Source of the DNA: Labilithrix sp.
GTDB taxonomy: Bacteria > Myxococcota > Polyangia > Polyangiales > Polyangiaceae
Assembly (NCBI GenBank): GCA_028287035.1
Contig: JAQBQL010000142.1
Coordinates: forward strand, 1-16,322
Direction: 5' to 3'
DNA: 16,322 nucleotides
The translations under genes and the position numbers were made by a program. This document shows positions 7,228 to 14,029 of this stretch, one piece after another. The notes under the pieces are model-generated. The model did not search any database, was not told the DNA's origin, and saw only the letters and a program-made list of their open reading frames with translations. Each line of letters begins with the position of its first letter. The stretch's first letter is position 1.

Positions 7228-8508
7228 TCATGCTGGGGACGAGCCGATCCTGCGCGGACGTGGAGCGCCCGTGAGCACGATGATCGGGAGCTCGGTCGGG
7301 CAACCCAGGCGAAACGGGAACCAGTGCCCGAAGCCGGACGTCGTGTAGAGGCGCGAGGGTGACCTCCGCAACACCGAACGTTGCGCCGCCGCGGTCAGCG
7401 GCCGTTCGCGCTCGTACGTTCCCCACCAGCCGACCCCGGGGCGGACGTGCTCGAGCAGGCTCCGGCCGAGCATCCCGATCTGCCCGCCATGGGTGTGGCC
7501 GGCGAGCGTGAGATCGAAACCGTGCGCGGCGGCCGGGCCGAGCCCCTCCGGACGATGGCAGAGGAGGAGCCGGAAGTCGGCGTGGGCCGGGGCGTGACGG
7601 GCTGCCTCGCGGATCGACGGCTCGAGCTTCTCCGACGTGCCCTCCTGCATGAGCACCGGGTCGTCGGCGCCGGCGACGAAGAGACGCGCGCCGCCGACCT
7701 GGAGGGTGCGTCCGCTCGAGACGAGCAGCGGCACCGGGCTCGCCTCGTAGAGCGGCCGCACGTGGGCGATGTCGTGGAGGTACTCGTGGTTGCCGAGCGA
7801 GGCGAACGCCCCGTGCTTCGCGGCGACCTTCGCCACGAGCTCGAGCGCCCCGGGGATCTGGGACACGTCGTCGGCGAGATCGCCCGTCACCACGACGAGG
7901 TCGGGCGTTCCCTTGGCGCACGCCGCGTCGAGCGCCGCTTCGACGTCGGCGAGCGACACGCACGCGCCGAGGTGCACATCGCTCAGGTGGAGGATGCGGA
8001 AGCCCTCGAGGTCGGGGTGCAGGTCGTCGTAGCGCATGGTCACGACCGGCAGGCGCGGCCGGCTACGCGCCGACGCGAAGCCGCTCGCGCCGGTCGCCGC
8101 GGCCATCGTGGGGAGCGCGGCGGCGCCGGCCCGGATGAGGCCGCGGCGCGAGATGCCGCGAGACGGAGCACCGCTGGCGGGCGCCGGTCCGGCGGGACGC
8201 GTGAGCCGCATGAGCCCGCGATCGAGAGCGGCCGAGATGGGCGTCACGCACGCCGCCGGCGCGAGCGAGAGCATCCCCACGTAGGTGAGCCCGGCGCCGT
8301 CGGTGACCATCGGCCAGCGTTGGAGGTGCTCGCCGGTCGCCCACAGACCGAGCCCTAACGCGAGCGTGCCGAACACCGCGACGACGAGGACCTTCACGTA
8401 GGGCGACCGCCAGAACGCCGGCTGCACCAGGCGCACCGAGAACATCACGACGAGGAACATGGCGCTCGCAAGGAACGCCGTCGTGCGCAGGGGGATGATC
8501 GGGAACAT
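7228..8508 (-). CDS. Membrane-anchored calcineurin-like metallophosphoesterase (YkuE-like)
   Basis: This 426-residue protein has a dinuclear-metal phosphoesterase domain at its C-terminal half. The signature ligands are all present: D177 and H179 in LSDVHLG, D210 in VVTGD, N240 and H241 in LGNHE, H318 in LCHRP, and H338 and H340 in GHTHGG. The N-terminal half has about three hydrophobic spans (residues 11-29, 40-57 and 71-90). These are followed by a short loop, then SRRGLIR (120-126) and a hydrophobic stretch to about 144. The twin-arginine plus hydrophobic run looks like an internal Tat-type signal, so the catalytic domain is probably outside the cytoplasm, though this is inference. Relatives act on phosphodiesters, nucleotides or lipid intermediates; the substrate here cannot be told. 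Its start abuts the stop of the preceding gene with no gap, so it is the third gene of the downstream membrane unit. Confidence 0.9.
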   Translation of the reverse strand: MFPIIPLRTTAFLASAMFLVVMFSVRLVQPAFWRSPYVKVLVVAVFGTLALGLGLWATGEHLQRWPMVTDGAGLTYVGMLSLAPAACVTPISAALDRGLMRLTRPAGPAPASGAPSRGISRRGLIRAGAAALPTMAAATGASGFASARSRPRLPVVTMRYDDLHPDLEGFRILHLSDVHLGACVSLADVEAALDAACAKGTPDLVVVTGDLADDVSQIPGALELVAKVAAKHGAFASLGNHEYLHDIAHVRPLYEASPVPLLVSSGRTLQVGGARLFVAGADDPVLMQEGTSEKLEPSIREAARHAPAHADFRLLLCHRPEGLGPAAAHGFDLTLAGHTHGGQIGMLGRSLLEHVRPGVGWWGTYERERPLTAAAQRSVLRRSPSRLYTTSGFGHWFPFRLGCPTELPIIVLTGAPRPRRIGSSPA

Positions 8509-9372
8509 TCAGCCCTCCCCGGAGCGGCGGGGAGCCGGCAGGGCGTCGAGCTCGGCGGCGAGGATGGCGTCCGCGCGCTCGATGCTGGCCGCGTGCCGGA
8601 GCCGGCTCGCCGCGACGACCAGCGCGACCGCCATCCCGCCGAACGCGAGAGCGATGGCGATGACGCCCGGCCTTCCGCGGTCGTGGGGGGTCTCGAGCGT
8701 CGCGGTGATCCCGCCGCCCACGCGCACGTCGTCGCCACGAACGTAGATCGCGGCGCCGCTCACGCGCTCCTCGAAGCCGGTGAGCCGCCTCACCTCCTCG
8801 CGGGCCGCGAGGCTCACGCCGGCGGGCGCCATGAAGCCGACGTGCTGCTCGAGGACGCGGCCCTCGGTCACGGCGAGGCGCGTTCCCGAGCCGAGATCGC
8901 CGTCGATGAGCTGGAGCGCGCCGCCCGCGGCGAGGGGCGCGGCGAGGGTGGTCGCCGCGGGACGCGCGCCTCGCGCGAGGTGCTGGAGCACCGTCGCGTG
9001 CACCTCGCGGCCATGGACCGCCGAGCGGCTCACGACGACGCCCACCACCTGCGTGCCCTCGGTGACAGGCACGAGCCCGGCGCCCTGCTCGAGCCGCGAG
9101 CCCTCGGGGAGCGGCAAGGCGAAGCGCAGCACCCGGGGTCCGTCGGCGTAGATCTCGTCGACCGACTCGGGCGAGAGCACCCACCGGACGCGCCAGGCGA
9201 GGCCGTCATCGGTTCGCGCCGGTGTGAAGAGCCCGGCGGCGACACGCGCCGGCGGCGGATCGGGCACCGGCGCACCGCTCGAGGCGCTGGCGGTCCCGGC
9301 GACGGAGAGCAGGGCGAAGAGCACGACGAAGGCGACGCCTCGCGCCGCGGCAGAGACCAGCGCGCGGTCCAT
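8509..9372 (-). CDS. Exported protein with C-terminal membrane anchor, function unknown
   Basis: This 287-residue protein has a signal peptide or membrane span at residues about 11-30 (hydrophobic core ending ASASS), then a beta-rich extracytoplasmic domain of about 200 residues. A second span is predicted at residues 236-256 (GVIAIALAFGGMAVALVVAA), followed by a short cytoplasmic tail of about 30 residues that begins Ser-Arg-Leu-Arg. The domain has repeated valine-rich strands and one long acidic turn (SPESVDEIYADGP), but no catalytic motif or cysteines. I do not recognise the family. It starts 3 nt after the stop of the five-span protein gene and ends exactly where the phosphoesterase gene begins, so the three are almost surely co-translated. 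It might partner either neighbour in the membrane. Confidence 0.8.
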   Translation of the reverse strand: MDRALVSAAARGVAFVVLFALLSVAGTASASSGAPVPDPPPARVAAGLFTPARTDDGLAWRVRWVLSPESVDEIYADGPRVLRFALPLPEGSRLEQGAGLVPVTEGTQVVGVVVSRSAVHGREVHATVLQHLARGARPAATTLAAPLAAGGALQLIDGDLGSGTRLAVTEGRVLEQHVGFMAPAGVSLAAREEVRRLTGFEERVSGAAIYVRGDDVRVGGGITATLETPHDRGRPGVIAIALAFGGMAVALVVAASRLRHAASIERADAILAAELDALPAPRRSGEG

Positions 9373-9375
9373 CGC

Positions 9376-10023
9376 TCACTCCTCGACCGGCGACGGCGCG
9401 GGCACCGCGTGCGTCGTGATGTGATCGATGCCGCCGCTGAAGGCGGTCCGCTCCGGAAAGATCGGCGCGGCGAGCGAGACGAGCTGGAGGAGCGTGAGCA
9501 GCTGCATCACGAGCGTGGCGCCGACGGGGAGGAGCGCGGCGCGCTTCCTCGTGCCGGGCTCGAGGCGGCGCATGACCCCGCGCACGAACATGAGCGTTCC
9601 GGTGACGAGCGCGAGCACCGCGGACCCGATGCCGAGCAGCGGTCCGGCCCACGCGCTCGAGTGATAGTAGAGCGCGAGGAGCGGCGCGAAGACGGCGAGG
9701 ACGAGGGTGCCGCCGAAGACGCCGCCCGTGAAGCCGAGCGCGAGATCGGTGCCGCGGACGCGCGCTCCCGAGAGGCGCCACGCGAGGAGCCCGGCCGGCG
9801 CCGCGAAGGCCGACGAGAGGAGCACCACCATCGGCACCTTGTAGAGGTTCGCCATCGCGAGCCCCATCGAGTGGCTCCCCGCCGCGAGCCCCCACGCCGC
9901 CGCGAAGACGAGCGACGCGAGCAGCGAGAAGACCATCAGCTGTAGCCGGCGCGATCGCCCCGCATCCTCCGGTGGGATGGCGCGCCCGCAGGCGATGTCG
10001 ATCATCGTGACGAGAGTTCCCAT
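9376..10023 (-). CDS. Five-span integral membrane protein, function unknown
   Basis: The frame is open to 10098, but I place the start at the ATG at 10023 because a full GGAGG lies 10 nt upstream. The ATG at 10047 has AGG directly abutting and no spacing. The protein then has 215 residues. Predicted spans are about 29-48, 64-83, 96-120, 127-149 and 165-186, with a short charged N-terminal segment (RSRR at 23-26) before the first. A phrase YKVPMVVLLSSAFAAP (61-76) recalls small multi-span proteins seen in myxobacterial genomes, but I cannot name a family. No transport, enzymatic or channel motif is visible. It is the first gene after the histidine kinase gap, and the three TTCAC repeats sit directly upstream, so it may head a separately regulated transcript. 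Confidence 0.82.
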   Translation of the reverse strand: MGTLVTMIDIACGRAIPPEDAGRSRRLQLMVFSLLASLVFAAAWGLAAGSHSMGLAMANLYKVPMVVLLSSAFAAPAGLLAWRLSGARVRGTDLALGFTGGVFGGTLVLAVFAPLLALYYHSSAWAGPLLGIGSAVLALVTGTLMFVRGVMRRLEPGTRKRAALLPVGATLVMQLLTLLQLVSLAAPIFPERTAFSGGIDHITTHAVPAPSPVEE

Positions 10024-10033
10024 GTGTCCGTTG

Positions 10034-10038
10034 CCTCC
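10034..10038 (-). promoter_or_regulatory. Ribosome binding site GGAGG deciding the start of the five-span gene
   Basis: A perfect GGAGG on the minus strand lies 10 nt before the ATG at 10023. Alternative in-frame starts at 10047 and 10098 have no properly spaced purine-rich site, so this favours the shorter protein. Confidence 0.6.
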
Positions 10039-10079
10039 GAGGATCATCCTGGGGCCGCGGTGTGGACGCGCGCTCGTGA

Positions 10080-10121
10080 CGCCGTGAAACGCCAGCACGA
10101 GCGCTGTGAAAACGGTGTGAA
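10080..10121 (-). promoter_or_regulatory. Three phased TTCAC-R-S-CG direct repeats, candidate OmpR-family operator
   Basis: Read on the minus strand, TTCACACCG (10121-10113), TTCACAGCG (10110-10102) and TTCACGGCG (10088-10080) are direct repeats with seven of nine positions identical. Their starts are 11 and 22 nt apart, so all three face the same side of the helix. OmpR/PhoB-type regulators are known to bind direct repeats on an 11-nt pitch (the Pho box is the classic case). The last copy ends 56 nt before the ATG of the five-span gene, within the 105-nt gap after the histidine kinase. The binding protein is inferred to be the regulator encoded at 11686-12375. A clear -10 element is not visible in this GC-rich stretch. 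Confidence 0.5.
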
Positions 10122-10128
10122 CGCCCGG

Positions 10129-11682
10129 TCAGCTGGTCGGCAGGAGCACGCGGAACGTCGCGCCGGCGCCGGGCCGCGAGAGCGCGACGACCCGTCCGCC
10201 GTGCGCCTCCGCGACCGCCTTCACGAGCGCGAGGCCGAGCCCGGTCCCCAGCCGGTGCTTGCGGGCCGACGGCTCCGCGCTCCCGGCCGCCACCGCGCGC
10301 GTCGTGAAGAAGCGCTCGAACATGCGCGGCAGATCCTTGTCGGCGATGCCGGGCCCCGTGTCCGACACCTCGAGGGCGAGGAAGCGCGGCTCGTGCTCGT
10401 CGGGCGCGACCTTCACGCGCACCTCGCCGCCGTCGCCCGCGAACGAGGCGGCGTTGTCGACGAGGTTTCGCACCAGCGAATCGAGGCGCTGCTCGACGCC
10501 GATGAGCGTCGCGTGCTCGGGCGTGTCGAGCACGAAGCGCACGTCGGGGTGGGCCTCCTCGATGGCGCGCGTGACGCCCCGCGCGAGCGCCGCCAGGTCG
10601 ACATCGGCGCGTGCCTCGTTGGGCATGCCCGCCTCGGCGCGGGCGAGCTCGAGGAACTGCGAGACGAGCGCGTCGAGGCGCGAGCTCGAGTCGGCGAGGA
10701 TGCGCGAGAGGCGTGCGGCGCGCGCCGCGTCGACCGCCCCGGCATCGAGGGTCTCGGCGCACGTGCGGATCGCCGCGACCGGGTTCTTGAACTCGTGCAC
10801 GAGGTCGGCGACGAAGGCCTCGTTGGCGAGGCGTCGCTCGTCGAGCGCGCCGAGCAAGCCGTTGAACGCGTCCGCGAGCTCGGCGACCTCGTCACCGGGC
10901 GGCGCGTCGAGGTCGGCACGCGGGTTGGCGCTCCGTGCCTTCTCGAGCACGCGCTCGCGCAGCCAGCCGATCGGCTTCACCATGCGCCGGCCCATCCACC
11001 AGGAGAAGCCGAGCGCGAGCGGCAGCATGACCACCGACAGGCGCAGCAGCTGGTAGCGCAGATCGTAGAGCGCACGCACCGCGCGGCGCGACGACTCCTG
11101 CACGTAGATGGCCTCGGTGACCCCGTCCACCTCGAGCGCGCGCGCGGCATGGCACACGAGCAGCTTGCCGGCGGGGCTGGTCCGGCATCCGGTCTCGATG
11201 TCGTCGCGTGGGGCGGGTGCGTCGGCGGCCCAGCGCGTGACGTTCGCGATCTCCGCGCGCTTCGGCACGGGCCCCAGCGTCTCGTCGAACTCGCGGAGGG
11301 TCGGCGCGCCGTCCGGCCCGAAGAACCACGTGCCGATGTGGTGGACGAAGTCGGTGCCCTGGTCGCGATCGAGGTCGAAGGGCTCGCTGCCGTCCTGGCG
11401 GACCACGCGGATGCGCGCGGTGTACCGGACCGCCACCTCGTCGAGGCGCGACTCGGTGACGAGCGGGTCGAGCCCGTCCCGCCTTGCCTCGCGGAGGACC
11501 TCCTCGGCGGCCTTCGCGGCCTCGTGCGAGCTCCACTGCAGCTTGCCGCCGATGTCGCGCTCCATCGCGCTCCAGCCGATGACGAGGGCCTGTGGGAGCA
11601 CCAGCATCGCGAGCACCATGAGGACGGCGTTGGTGCGGAGCGAGTTGCGCGGCAGCGCGCGCGTCTGGATGCGCGAGGCCAA
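10129..11682 (-). CDS. Membrane-bound sensor histidine kinase
   Basis: This 517-residue kinase has a transmembrane span near 17-38, a periplasmic sensor region about 39-211, a second span about 212-230 and a HAMP linker about 231-283 (MVKPIGWLRERV, then DEVAELADAFNGL). The dimerisation and phosphoacceptor domain has H296 in VHEFKNPVA. The ATPase domain shows the N box (RNLVDN, 405-410), G1 (DTGPGI, 441-446), F box (FERFF, 455-459) and G2 (GTGLGL, 479-484). A 15-20-residue Ala/Ser-rich insert separates F and G2. C166 and C177 in the sensor region could form a disulfide. The TTG start follows one codon after the regulator stop in the same frame. It is the earliest possible start, and the next Met would delete half of the first span. 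The signal sensed is unknown. Confidence 0.95.
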   Translation of the reverse strand: MASRIQTRALPRNSLRTNAVLMVLAMLVLPQALVIGWSAMERDIGGKLQWSSHEAAKAAEEVLREARRDGLDPLVTESRLDEVAVRYTARIRVVRQDGSEPFDLDRDQGTDFVHHIGTWFFGPDGAPTLREFDETLGPVPKRAEIANVTRWAADAPAPRDDIETGCRTSPAGKLLVCHAARALEVDGVTEAIYVQESSRRAVRALYDLRYQLLRLSVVMLPLALGFSWWMGRRMVKPIGWLRERVLEKARSANPRADLDAPPGDEVAELADAFNGLLGALDERRLANEAFVADLVHEFKNPVAAIRTCAETLDAGAVDAARAARLSRILADSSSRLDALVSQFLELARAEAGMPNEARADVDLAALARGVTRAIEEAHPDVRFVLDTPEHATLIGVEQRLDSLVRNLVDNAASFAGDGGEVRVKVAPDEHEPRFLALEVSDTGPGIADKDLPRMFERFFTTRAVAAGSAEPSARKHRLGTGLGLALVKAVAEAHGGRVVALSRPGAGATFRVLLPTS

Positions 11683-11685
11683 CCC

Positions 11686-12375
11686 TCAGCCGTCCTTCCA
11701 GCGATAGCCTGCTCCGATCACGGTATCGATGCGATCGAACGCGGGGTCGATGGCCTCGAGCTTCCGCCGCAGGCGGCGCACGTAGGTGTCGATGATGCGC
11801 TCGGCGACCACCGACTCGTCGCCGCGCACGATGTCGAGGAGCCGCTCGCGCGAGAGCACGAGGCCGGCCCGCGTGGCGAGCGCCTCGAGGAGCCGGAACT
11901 CGGTCACGGTCACGGTGAGCGGCGTGCCCGCGTAGCGGACCTCGAGGCGCTCCGGGAACAGCTCGAGCGAGCCCTTCGCGACCGCTCGCTCGGTCTGGTG
12001 GCTCTTGCGCATGGCATCGCGCCGGAGCAGCGCGGTGATCCGGGCGAGCAGCACGCGCGTGCTGAAGGGCTTCGCCACGTAGTCGTCGGCGCCGAGCTCG
12101 AGGCCGAGCGCCTCGTCGATCTCGTCGTCGCGTGACGTGAGGAGCACGAGCGGCGTGCTGCTCCCGCCTTCGCGCAGCTTCTTGCAGAGCGAGAAGCCGT
12201 CGAGGCCCGGCATGTTCACGTCGGAGATGATCGCGTCTGGCGCGTTCTTGCGCGCGAGCTCGAGGCCGCGGAGCCCGTCGGGCGCGGTGAGCACGTCGTA
12301 GCCCGCGTCCTCGAACGTGAGGGACAGCGCGTCGAGGAGCGAGGCGTCGTCGTCGACGAGGAGGATGCGAGCCAT
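11686..12375 (-). CDS. OmpR/PhoB-family response regulator
   Basis: This 229-residue regulator has a receiver domain (1-118). Its acidic pocket is D8 and D9, the phosphoacceptor is D52 in IISDVNMPG, and T80 and K102 (AKPF) complete the switch. A short linker leads to a winged-helix DNA-binding domain (about 136-227) with VTEFRLLEAL, RIIDTYVRRLRRKLEA and the terminal GAGYRW hairpin. All residues for phosphotransfer are present. The frame is open to 12468, but the ATG at 12375 begins the conserved MARILLVDDD and has AAGG 9 nt upstream. It is the first gene of the TCS unit and is followed by the kinase gene after one intervening codon. Two abutting 8-nt palindromes lie 12-27 nt upstream of the start. 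Confidence 0.96.
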   Translation of the reverse strand: MARILLVDDDASLLDALSLTFEDAGYDVLTAPDGLRGLELARKNAPDAIISDVNMPGLDGFSLCKKLREGGSSTPLVLLTSRDDEIDEALGLELGADDYVAKPFSTRVLLARITALLRRDAMRKSHQTERAVAKGSLELFPERLEVRYAGTPLTVTVTEFRLLEALATRAGLVLSRERLLDIVRGDESVVAERIIDTYVRRLRRKLEAIDPAFDRIDTVIGAGYRWKDG

Positions 12376-12386
12376 CGCCGCTAGCC

Positions 12387-12402
12387 TTGCGCAATTCGCG
12401 AA
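12387..12402. promoter_or_regulatory. Two abutting 8-nt palindromes upstream of the response regulator
   Basis: TTGCGCAA (12387-12394) and TTCGCGAA (12395-12402) are each perfect palindromes and touch with no spacer. They lie 12-27 nt before the regulator ATG at 12375, in a 159-nt divergent intergenic region. The position suits an operator or a 5' UTR element. It also overlaps the local A/T-richest stretch. The binding factor is unknown. Confidence 0.3.
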
Positions 12403-12508
12403 GGGCCTCCCGGGTTTCTGCCCGCGCGTACCGGGGTCCTGGTTCACGAGCGATCCGCCTCGGGTCATGAGAGCGAGGAAACGCCCGGTTCCTGCGTCTT
12501 CTTCCGCG

Positions 12509-12521
12509 GCACACGTTGTGC
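12509..12521. repeat. 13-nt inverted repeat before the deacetylase gene
   Basis: GCACA-CGT-TGTGC is a perfect 5-nt-arm inverted repeat ending 13 nt before the ATG at 12535. It could be an operator or a small mRNA hairpin over the ribosome binding region, which otherwise has no clear Shine-Dalgarno. It is short enough to occur by chance. Confidence 0.25.
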
Positions 12522-12534
12522 GTACGGGTGCGCC

Positions 12535-13569
12535 ATGCTCCGTCGGCTCGGTCTCTGGACGTCGCTCTTCTCTTCCTTGCTCGCCCTCGGGGTGGCGGGC
12601 AGCGGCTGCGCGCAGGCGGACGACGACCGCGCCGGCTCCGGCGAAGACGAGCTCCGTCGCAAGGCGAAGCTGCAGCTCGTCGTCACCGTCGACTGGGAGG
12701 GCCGCGATCTACGCGACGCCAACCTGCGGGCCATGGAGGATCTCCGGGCGCGCTTCCCGCAGGTGAAGATCGTGCACTTCCTGAACGCCGCCTATTACGC
12801 GAAGAAGGGCGCCGATGCCGCTGCCGTCACCGCGCAGATCGGCCGCGTGCTCTTGCCCGGCGACGAGAAGGGTCTCCACATCCACGGGTGGAAGCGGCTC
12901 TTCGAGGCGAGCGACGTCACGTTCCGCGGCTCGCCCACGTTCTGGGGCACGAGCATCGACGAGACCAGCGCCGAGTGCACGAGCAGCGACTGCGGGCACG
13001 AGGTGCCGATCAGCCTCTACGACACCGCGGAGCTCCGCGAGGTCGTGCACTTCAGCCTCGACACGCTCGAGGCGAACGGCTTCGGGCGGCCGACGAGCTT
13101 CCGCTGCGGCGGCTGGATCGCGAAGGACAACGTGCGCGACGCGATCGCCGCCGAGGGCGTGCGGTACGACCACTCGTCGGTGCCGCCGACGTTCCTCGCG
13201 CCGAAGCTGAAGGGACTGCCGCTGCTCGCGTGGCTCTCCGACCTGTGGAAGGACACGACCGAGCTCTCGCAGCCCGCGGTGCTCGCGACGGCGACGTCGT
13301 CGATCGTCGAGGTCCCCGACAACGGCGCCCTCGCCGACTACGTGACCGCCGACCAGATGGTGGAGACGTTCGAGGCGAACGAGGAGGCTTTCCGCAAGGA
13401 GCCGACGAAGAGCCGCGTCGTGTCGATCGGCTTCCACCAGGAGACCGCGGCGACGTACCTCCCCGCCGTCGAGGAGGCGCTCACGCGCATCTACGCCGAG
13501 GCCGAGGCCGGATCGCTCCCGCTGGAGAGCGTGACGAGCGCGGGGATCAGCGTCGCGCGAAGCCGCTGA
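12535..13569 (+). CDS. Predicted lipoprotein with NodB-like polysaccharide deacetylase domain
   Basis: This 344-residue protein has a signal peptide ending VAGSGC, with Cys25 as likely lipidation site, although the lipobox lacks the usual aliphatic -3 residue. A short Asp/Gly-rich linker follows. The domain from about 44 resembles the polysaccharide deacetylase (NodB) fold. VVTVDWEG gives D53; GLHIHGW gives H115 and H117; TSFRCGGW (187-194) and VRYDHSS (209-215) match the strand-end motifs of the atypical deacetylases that read FRAGxWG and YDSS; GFHQET (299-304) supplies H301. The canonical first motif Asp-Asp is replaced by Asp-Trp-Glu and the HxxxxH metal motif by HIH, so catalysis on N-acetylated glycans is likely but not certain. 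C148 and C153 could pair. It faces away from the regulator gene and converges on the small lipoprotein gene 7 nt away. Confidence 0.8.
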   Translation: MLRRLGLWTSLFSSLLALGVAGSGCAQADDDRAGSGEDELRRKAKLQLVVTVDWEGRDLRDANLRAMEDLRARFPQVKIVHFLNAAYYAKKGADAAAVTAQIGRVLLPGDEKGLHIHGWKRLFEASDVTFRGSPTFWGTSIDETSAECTSSDCGHEVPISLYDTAELREVVHFSLDTLEANGFGRPTSFRCGGWIAKDNVRDAIAAEGVRYDHSSVPPTFLAPKLKGLPLLAWLSDLWKDTTELSQPAVLATATSSIVEVPDNGALADYVTADQMVETFEANEEAFRKEPTKSRVVSIGFHQETAATYLPAVEEALTRIYAEAEAGSLPLESVTSAGISVARSR

Positions 13570-13576
13570 GGATTGT

Positions 13577-14029
13577 TCAGTCCGTCGCGCGGTCGACGAC
13601 GATCGTGACGTCCTCGAGCCAGCCGGTGTTCACCTCGACGGGCGCCCACTCGCCATCGCTGTTGGCAGGTGGATAGAGGACGCCATCGTCGGACACGAGG
13701 ATCGTGTAGCGGCCTTCGGGAAGGCGGAACCCGAACCGGCCCCCCTCGTCGGACAGCGTCGTCGCGGTGGGCCGGGCGCCGGCCGGGACGGCGTCACGAC
13801 GACCATGGCCCACCATCTCGAGCACCGGGTAGGCGTCGACACGCGTGGCGAGGGGACGCGTCCTGCAGCGCTCCGGCGTCGTCACGGGCATGCAGTCGCC
13901 CTCGCGAAGCGTGACGGTTCCGACCACGGGTGCGATGGGGGCCGGCGCCGAGGTGGCGTTCTCGTCCGTCGACCCGCAGCCCGCGGCCAGCGCGCCCGCG
14001 AGGATCATCGTCGTGAGGTCACGGAACAT
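13577..14029 (-). CDS. Small lipoprotein with carboxypeptidase-regulatory-like domain
   Basis: The frame is open to 14155, but the ATG at 14029 is chosen because GGAG lies 8 nt upstream and it begins a clean lipoprotein signal: MFRDLTTMILAGALAAGC, with Cys18 and consensus LAAGC. The protein has 150 residues. After a Ser/Ala/Pro linker, the mature part has a GTVTLREGDCMP strand, a probable C46-C55 disulfide, then a transthyretin-like beta sandwich. Its mark is SDEGGRFGFRLPEGRYTILV (93-112), typical of CarboxypepD-reg domains, which are usually adhesive or carbohydrate-associated modules rather than enzymes. The gene overlaps the beta-propeller gene by 11 nt, so they are co-translated. Its stop lies 7 nt from the stop of the deacetylase gene on the other strand. 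Confidence 0.85.
   Translation of the reverse strand: MFRDLTTMILAGALAAGCGSTDENATSAPAPIAPVVGTVTLREGDCMPVTTPERCRTRPLATRVDAYPVLEMVGHGRRDAVPAGARPTATTLSDEGGRFGFRLPEGRYTILVSDDGVLYPPANSDGEWAPVEVNTGWLEDVTIVVDRATD

Noticed and set aside
8593..9945. Plus-strand open frame of 450 codons
   Set aside because: Low-complexity shadow, opposite two well-formed membrane-protein genes whose starts and stops nearly touch.
10024..12135. Plus-strand open frame of 703 codons opposite the kinase and regulator genes
   Set aside because: Arg/Glu/Leu/His-rich shadow sequence without motifs. The minus strand carries complete kinase and regulator signatures.
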